In this document: positions 37,998 to 41,164 of the stretch, in pieces
Layout: each line of letters opens with the position of its first letter
Position numbering within the stretch: the stretch's first letter is position 1
Assembly: GCA_045532175.1 (NCBI GenBank)
Contig: JAZSFK010000045.1
Coordinates: forward strand, 1 to 41,164
Length of the DNA: 41,164 nucleotides
Direction of reading: 5' to 3'
From: Fimenecus sp045532175
GTDB taxonomy: Bacteria; Bacillota; Clostridia; Oscillospirales; Acutalibacteraceae
The notes under the pieces: generated by a model
What the model was told of the DNA's origin: nothing
The model's input: only the letters and a program-made list of their open reading frames with translations
The model's database searches: none
Program-made: the position numbers and the translations under genes

Positions 37998-38061
37998 ATA
38001 CATCAAATGTTGTTGACAAAATACAACGTATGATGTATTATAAATACAACAAATGATGTTT
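37998..38061. promoter_or_regulatory. Three operator-like sites in the XRE-LRR intergenic region
   Basis: The 16-mer ACAACnnnTGATGTnT occurs three times: minus strand at 38013-37998 (ACAACATTTGATGTAT), plus strand at 38023-38038 (ACAACGTATGATGTAT) and 38046-38061 (ACAACAAATGATGTTT). Centres are 25 and 23 bases apart. The arrangement recalls the triple operators of lambda-type repressors. The adjacent XRE protein is the likely binder; this is inference. Confidence 0.72.
38013..38041 (+). promoter_or_regulatory. Promoter overlapping the operator-like sites
   Basis: TTGACA (38013-38018), 17-base spacer, TATTAT (38036-38041), pointing to the LRR gene. Site 2 covers most of the spacer and part of the -10, so a bound repressor would block it. 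The leader to the LRR start would be about 200 bases, in which I see no gene or clear RNA element. Confidence 0.72.
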
Positions 38062-38248
38062 TTCTTCTTTATATTTTGACATTAAAGTATGAAGATTATG
38101 AAATATCTTTTTGTCAACAGGTGTTTTATTAAGATTCTCTCTTTTTATGCCAAAAAAATATGCAGTTTTGCATTTAGGGTTTAAAAAGAAAGAATAATTT
38201 ACTAGAATTGCTTTTGTAAAAAACATTAATATATGAGGAGGTTTTTTT

Positions 38249-40987
38249 ATGAAAAAGACAAGAAAAATTTTGTCGGTTATTCTTGCCCTGATAATGGTAT
38301 TTTCCGTTATTCCAATGTCAAGCATTGTGGCAAGTGCAACCATAACAGGGGACAGCTTCGGCAGTCTTACCTGGTGGTTTAATGACCAGACAGGTGTTCT
38401 CAACATTTCGGGCAATGGTTATATGAGCAGTTATTCAGTTACTACCAATGCTCAGAAGAGTCCGTGGTATTCATTTAGGGATGATATCACAACTGTTGTT
38501 ATTGAGGAGGGAGTTTTATCAATCGGTAATGCGGCTTTTTATAATTGTACAAATCTTGAAAGCATTACAATTCCTGATACGGTGGTTTCTATCGGAAATT
38601 ATGCATTCAAAAATTGTAAAAAGCTCAATAATATCTCAATCCCGGAAAGTGTGACATCAATCGGCGACTATGCTTTTTCTGACTGTTTAAGTCTTACAAG
38701 CATAGTTATCCCTTACGGTGTTGAGGAAATCGGAGTGCAGACCTTTTATTTTTGTCAAAGCCTTAAAGAGGTCAGTATTCCAAGCACTGTTACCTTGATT
38801 AATAACCGTGCTTTCCATAATTGCGACAGCCTTGAGGCTATATATATTCCGAATGGTGTGACACAGATTGCCACTTATGCATTCTGGAGCTGTCAGGCTC
38901 TTACAAGCGTTACTCTCCCTGAGTCCCTGACATATCTTGGTGGCGCTGTATTTATGGATTGTACAAGCCTTAAAAGCCTGACAATTCCTGAAAATGTAAA
39001 TGATATCGGTGCAGATTTATTTGAGAATTGTCCTGATTTTACCGATGTGTATTACGGCGGTTCATTGAAAAAATGGATTGCATCCTCAAGAGATGGTGTA
39101 ATGGAGGGTGTAACAATTCATTGTGGCGGAGAAAATCATACTCACAAATACGGTGAATGGACAGAATATTCAAAGGCATATTGTGAGGATACAGGTATTG
39201 AAACCCGTAAATGTGAAACTTGTTCTCGTGAACAGGCAAGAGCAATACCTGCAACAGGGCATAATTACACTTCTGTTGTAACAGCGCCTACCTGTTCAAA
39301 TCAGGGCTACACAACCTACAAATGTTCAAACTGTAATGACAGTTATGTTACGGAATACGTAAGCTCACTCGGTCATAATTATGATTCAGGTATAGTTACA
39401 GCATCAACCTGCACGGAAAAAGGTTACACAACATATACCTGTCTTGAATGCGGACAAAAAAGTATAACTGATTATACGCCCGCAAAAGGTCACAGCTACA
39501 AATCAGTTGTCAGAAAACCGACTTGTACAGAAAAGGGCTATACAACACATACGTGTACAAGTTGTGGCAATCAGAGTGTTGATAATTATGTAGATGCATT
39601 AGGTCACGATGTTGTTGAGTGGGAAACAACAAAGGAACCAACCTGTACAACAATGGGTTCAGAAAAAGGTCTTTGCCGAATTTGTAATCAGTATGTTACA
39701 CAAACAATATCAAGCCTTGGTCATGATTATAGCGAATTAAAGATTGATTATGATGCAACCTGCACAAGCAACGGACGAAAATGCAAGGAATGTTTAACCT
39801 GTGGCAATAAAACAGCTATTGAGGTTATTCCTGCAACAGGTCACGCCTATGGCGAATGGATGAAACTTGACGATGCAAAATGCGGGGAATACAGCAAGTA
39901 CGAACGCATTTGCGGTAATTGTGGTGTAAGTGAATTTATGAATGCACCGGGCGAACATACCTTTACAATAGAATCAAATGTGATAGATGCTACTTGTACA
40001 GAGCCGGGAAGCAAAACAGTTGAATGTGAGGACTGCGGACACGTTGCGAATATGGTAATTCCCGCAAAGGGACATACCTGCACACCTGAAATCACTACTC
40101 CTGCAACACATACGAAAGAAGGTCTGATGACCTATACCTGCCATTGTGGTTATTCATATACAGAAACAATTAAAAAGACTGAGGAGCATAAGCATAATGC
40201 GGTGGTAACTGCACCGACCTGTACAGAACAGGGTTATACAACTTATATTTGCGAATGTGGTGACAGTTATGTTGACGATTACGTTGATGCAAACGGTCAT
40301 ACCCGTTCAGAGGTACCTGTTGAGGAAAATTATGTTGCTCCGACCTGTACAAATTTTGGCAGAAAGAATTTAGTCTATTACTGTAAGGATTGTAATTATA
40401 AATATTCCACTACTACCGTTACCATTCCTGCCATTGGCCATACCCCTGAGGAGGCGGTAGAAGAAAACTATATTGCACCGACCTGTACGGACAGGGGAAG
40501 CATAGATATGGTTACTTACTGTTCCGTGTGCGACGAGGAAATCAGCCGATATACGGTTGCTGTTGTTGCAACAGGACATACAACAGTTGACTATGAAAGA
40601 AATGTCGCACCAACCTGTACGGAAAAGGGTGTTAAAGAGATTATCTCTTACTGTGTTGTTTGTAACAAAGGTGTGGAGGTAAAAACAACAAGAATTCCTG
40701 CCTTGGGACACACTCCGAAAGACGCGGTCACAGAAAACTATGTTGCACCTACATCTGCAAAAGACGGTAGTAAGGACATAGTGGTTTACTGTTCAGTTTG
40801 TGACGGAGAAATCTCACGTCAGACAGTAGTTGTAAAATATGACGAGGTTCAACATTTTACAGGTATTGATGGGGACTATTTCTATAAAGACGGTGTGAAA
40901 CAAAAAGCATATCAGCTTGTAGAATTTGAGGGTGATTTCTACTACATCGGCGACCGCCACGAAATCGTTAAAGATAAAAAAGTTTAC
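38249..40987 (+). CDS. Secreted BspA-like leucine-rich-repeat protein with Cys-rich repeats (3' end missing)
   Basis: At least 913 natural residues. A signal peptide (MKKTRKILSVILALIMVFSV..., cleavage after VASA near residue 30) exports it. Residues about 85-270 hold LRR_5/BspA repeats of about 23 residues (IGNYAFKNCKKLNNISIPES and relatives). From about 290 to 860 come at least a dozen repeats of 35-50 residues with the pattern PTCTxxGYTTYxCxxCG...GH. The last part, DGDYFYKDGVKQKAYQLVEF, looks like the start of a repeat or wall-binding module. ATG 38249 follows GAGGAGG. The natural sequence stops at 40987: the next codons, including the TAG at 41009-41011, are sequencing adapter. Likely a surface adhesin or matrix-binding protein, possibly under the XRE regulator. 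Confidence 0.88.
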
Positions 40988-41071
40988 AAGTCGGAGGCCA
41001 AGCGGTCTTAGGAAGACAATTAGGAAAACCAACTTCTTGGCTCACAGAACGACATGGCTACGATCCGTCTT
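40988..41071. other. Sequencing adapter (MGI/BGI DNBSEQ), not natural DNA
   Basis: Positions 40988-41019 match the forward DNBSEQ adapter (starts AAGTCGGAGGCCAAGCGGTC). A 10-base stretch, TTAGGAAAAC (41020-41029), sits where the sample barcode belongs. Positions 41030-41071 match the reverse complement of the second adapter (contains GGCTCACAGAACGACATGGC) with two mismatches. The order forward, barcode, reverse is that of the circularised library molecule. Confidence 0.96.
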
Positions 41072-41164
41072 GTGAAACAAAAAGCATATCAGCTTGTAGA
41101 ATTTGAGGGTGATTTCTACTACATCGGCGACCGCCACGAAATCGTTAAAGATAAAAAAGTTTAC
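41072..41164 (+). repeat. Artificial second copy of 40895-40987
   Basis: These 93 bases are identical to 40895-40987 and end at the same base. Flanking the adapter on its other side, they are the same library insert carried round the circle, not a genomic repeat. Confidence 0.93.

Noticed and set aside
38135..38200. Tiny open frame (about 16 codons) between the XRE operators and the LRR gene
   Set aside because: No ribosome binding site and no family; such frames are expected by chance.
39039..40711. Minus-strand open frames within the LRR gene
   Set aside because: They are shadows of a repetitive coding sequence, without ribosome binding sites or recognisable products.
41072..41164. Genuine 93-bp direct repeat or start of a duplicated domain
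   Set aside because: It is an exact copy ending at the same base and separated from the first by adapter sequence, so it is a library artefact.
1..41164. Prophage, insertion sequence, integrase or tRNA genes
   Set aside because: I saw no transposase, integrase, structural phage gene or tRNA-like sequence anywhere in the window.

Overview
The window looks like a chromosomal contig end from a low-GC, Gram-positive anaerobe of the class Clostridia, most like the Oscillospiraceae/Ruminococcaceae. The evidence is the dgt-dnaG-rpoD order, strong AGGAGG ribosome binding sites, TTGACA-N17-TATAAT promoters, a T-box and an M-box leader, a SCIFF peptide with its radical SAM maturase, the PDZ/radical SAM (DUF512)-der pair and a BspA-like leucine-rich-repeat surface protein. 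Assignment is by gene content and sequence style only.

Layout. 1-5.1 kb: the 3' end of rpmE (bL31), a YigZ-family protein, then the macromolecular-synthesis cluster dgt-dnaG-rpoD. 5.1-6.0 kb: four tandem 22-bp iteron-like repeats, three AT-rich 12-mers, a DnaA-box-like 9-mer and a palindrome, followed by a gene for a short RepA_N-type initiator. This has the layout of a plasmid origin but sits in a housekeeping region, and is the most unusual locus here. 6.0-12.0 kb: a sugar-type MFS/GPH transporter with a very long charged tail; mgtE behind an M-box riboswitch and a possible leader peptide; a conserved hypothetical and a PHP phosphoesterase. 12.2-16.3 kb: an APC permease and a C-S lyase fused to a redoxin domain, divergent from a gamma-glutamyl hydrolase through face-to-face promoters. 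16.3-20.4 kb: a metallophosphoesterase and thrS, which has an intact threonine T-box leader but an in-frame TAA at codon 177. 20.4-24.9 kb: glnA, then convergently a PLP decarboxylase, scfB and scfA (SCIFF). 25-29.5 kb: a CLC-family anion transporter, a GH2 beta-mannosidase and a lipoprotein. 29.5-37.5 kb: mtaB, dacF-like, pgi, a small P-loop protein, yceD-rpmF, a DUF512 radical SAM protein and der. 37.5-41 kb: a nest of small palindromic repeats, an XRE regulator with three matching operator-like sites, and a large secreted LRR protein that runs off the contig.

The last ~180 bases are not natural. Positions 40988-41071 match the MGI/BGI DNBSEQ adapter layout (forward part, 10-base barcode, reverse part), and 41072-41164 is an exact second copy of 40895-40987. 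The stop codon closing the LRR gene is therefore artificial. This points to a short-read assembly and means the thrS nonsense codon should be checked against reads before any biological reading.

Working together: most genes are housekeeping (translation, replication, transcription, cell wall, glycolysis, nitrogen assimilation), organised in short operons with clear promoters and hairpin terminators. Accessory features are the RepA_N/iteron locus, the C-S lyase-redoxin/permease pair, the SCIFF operon and the XRE-LRR locus.
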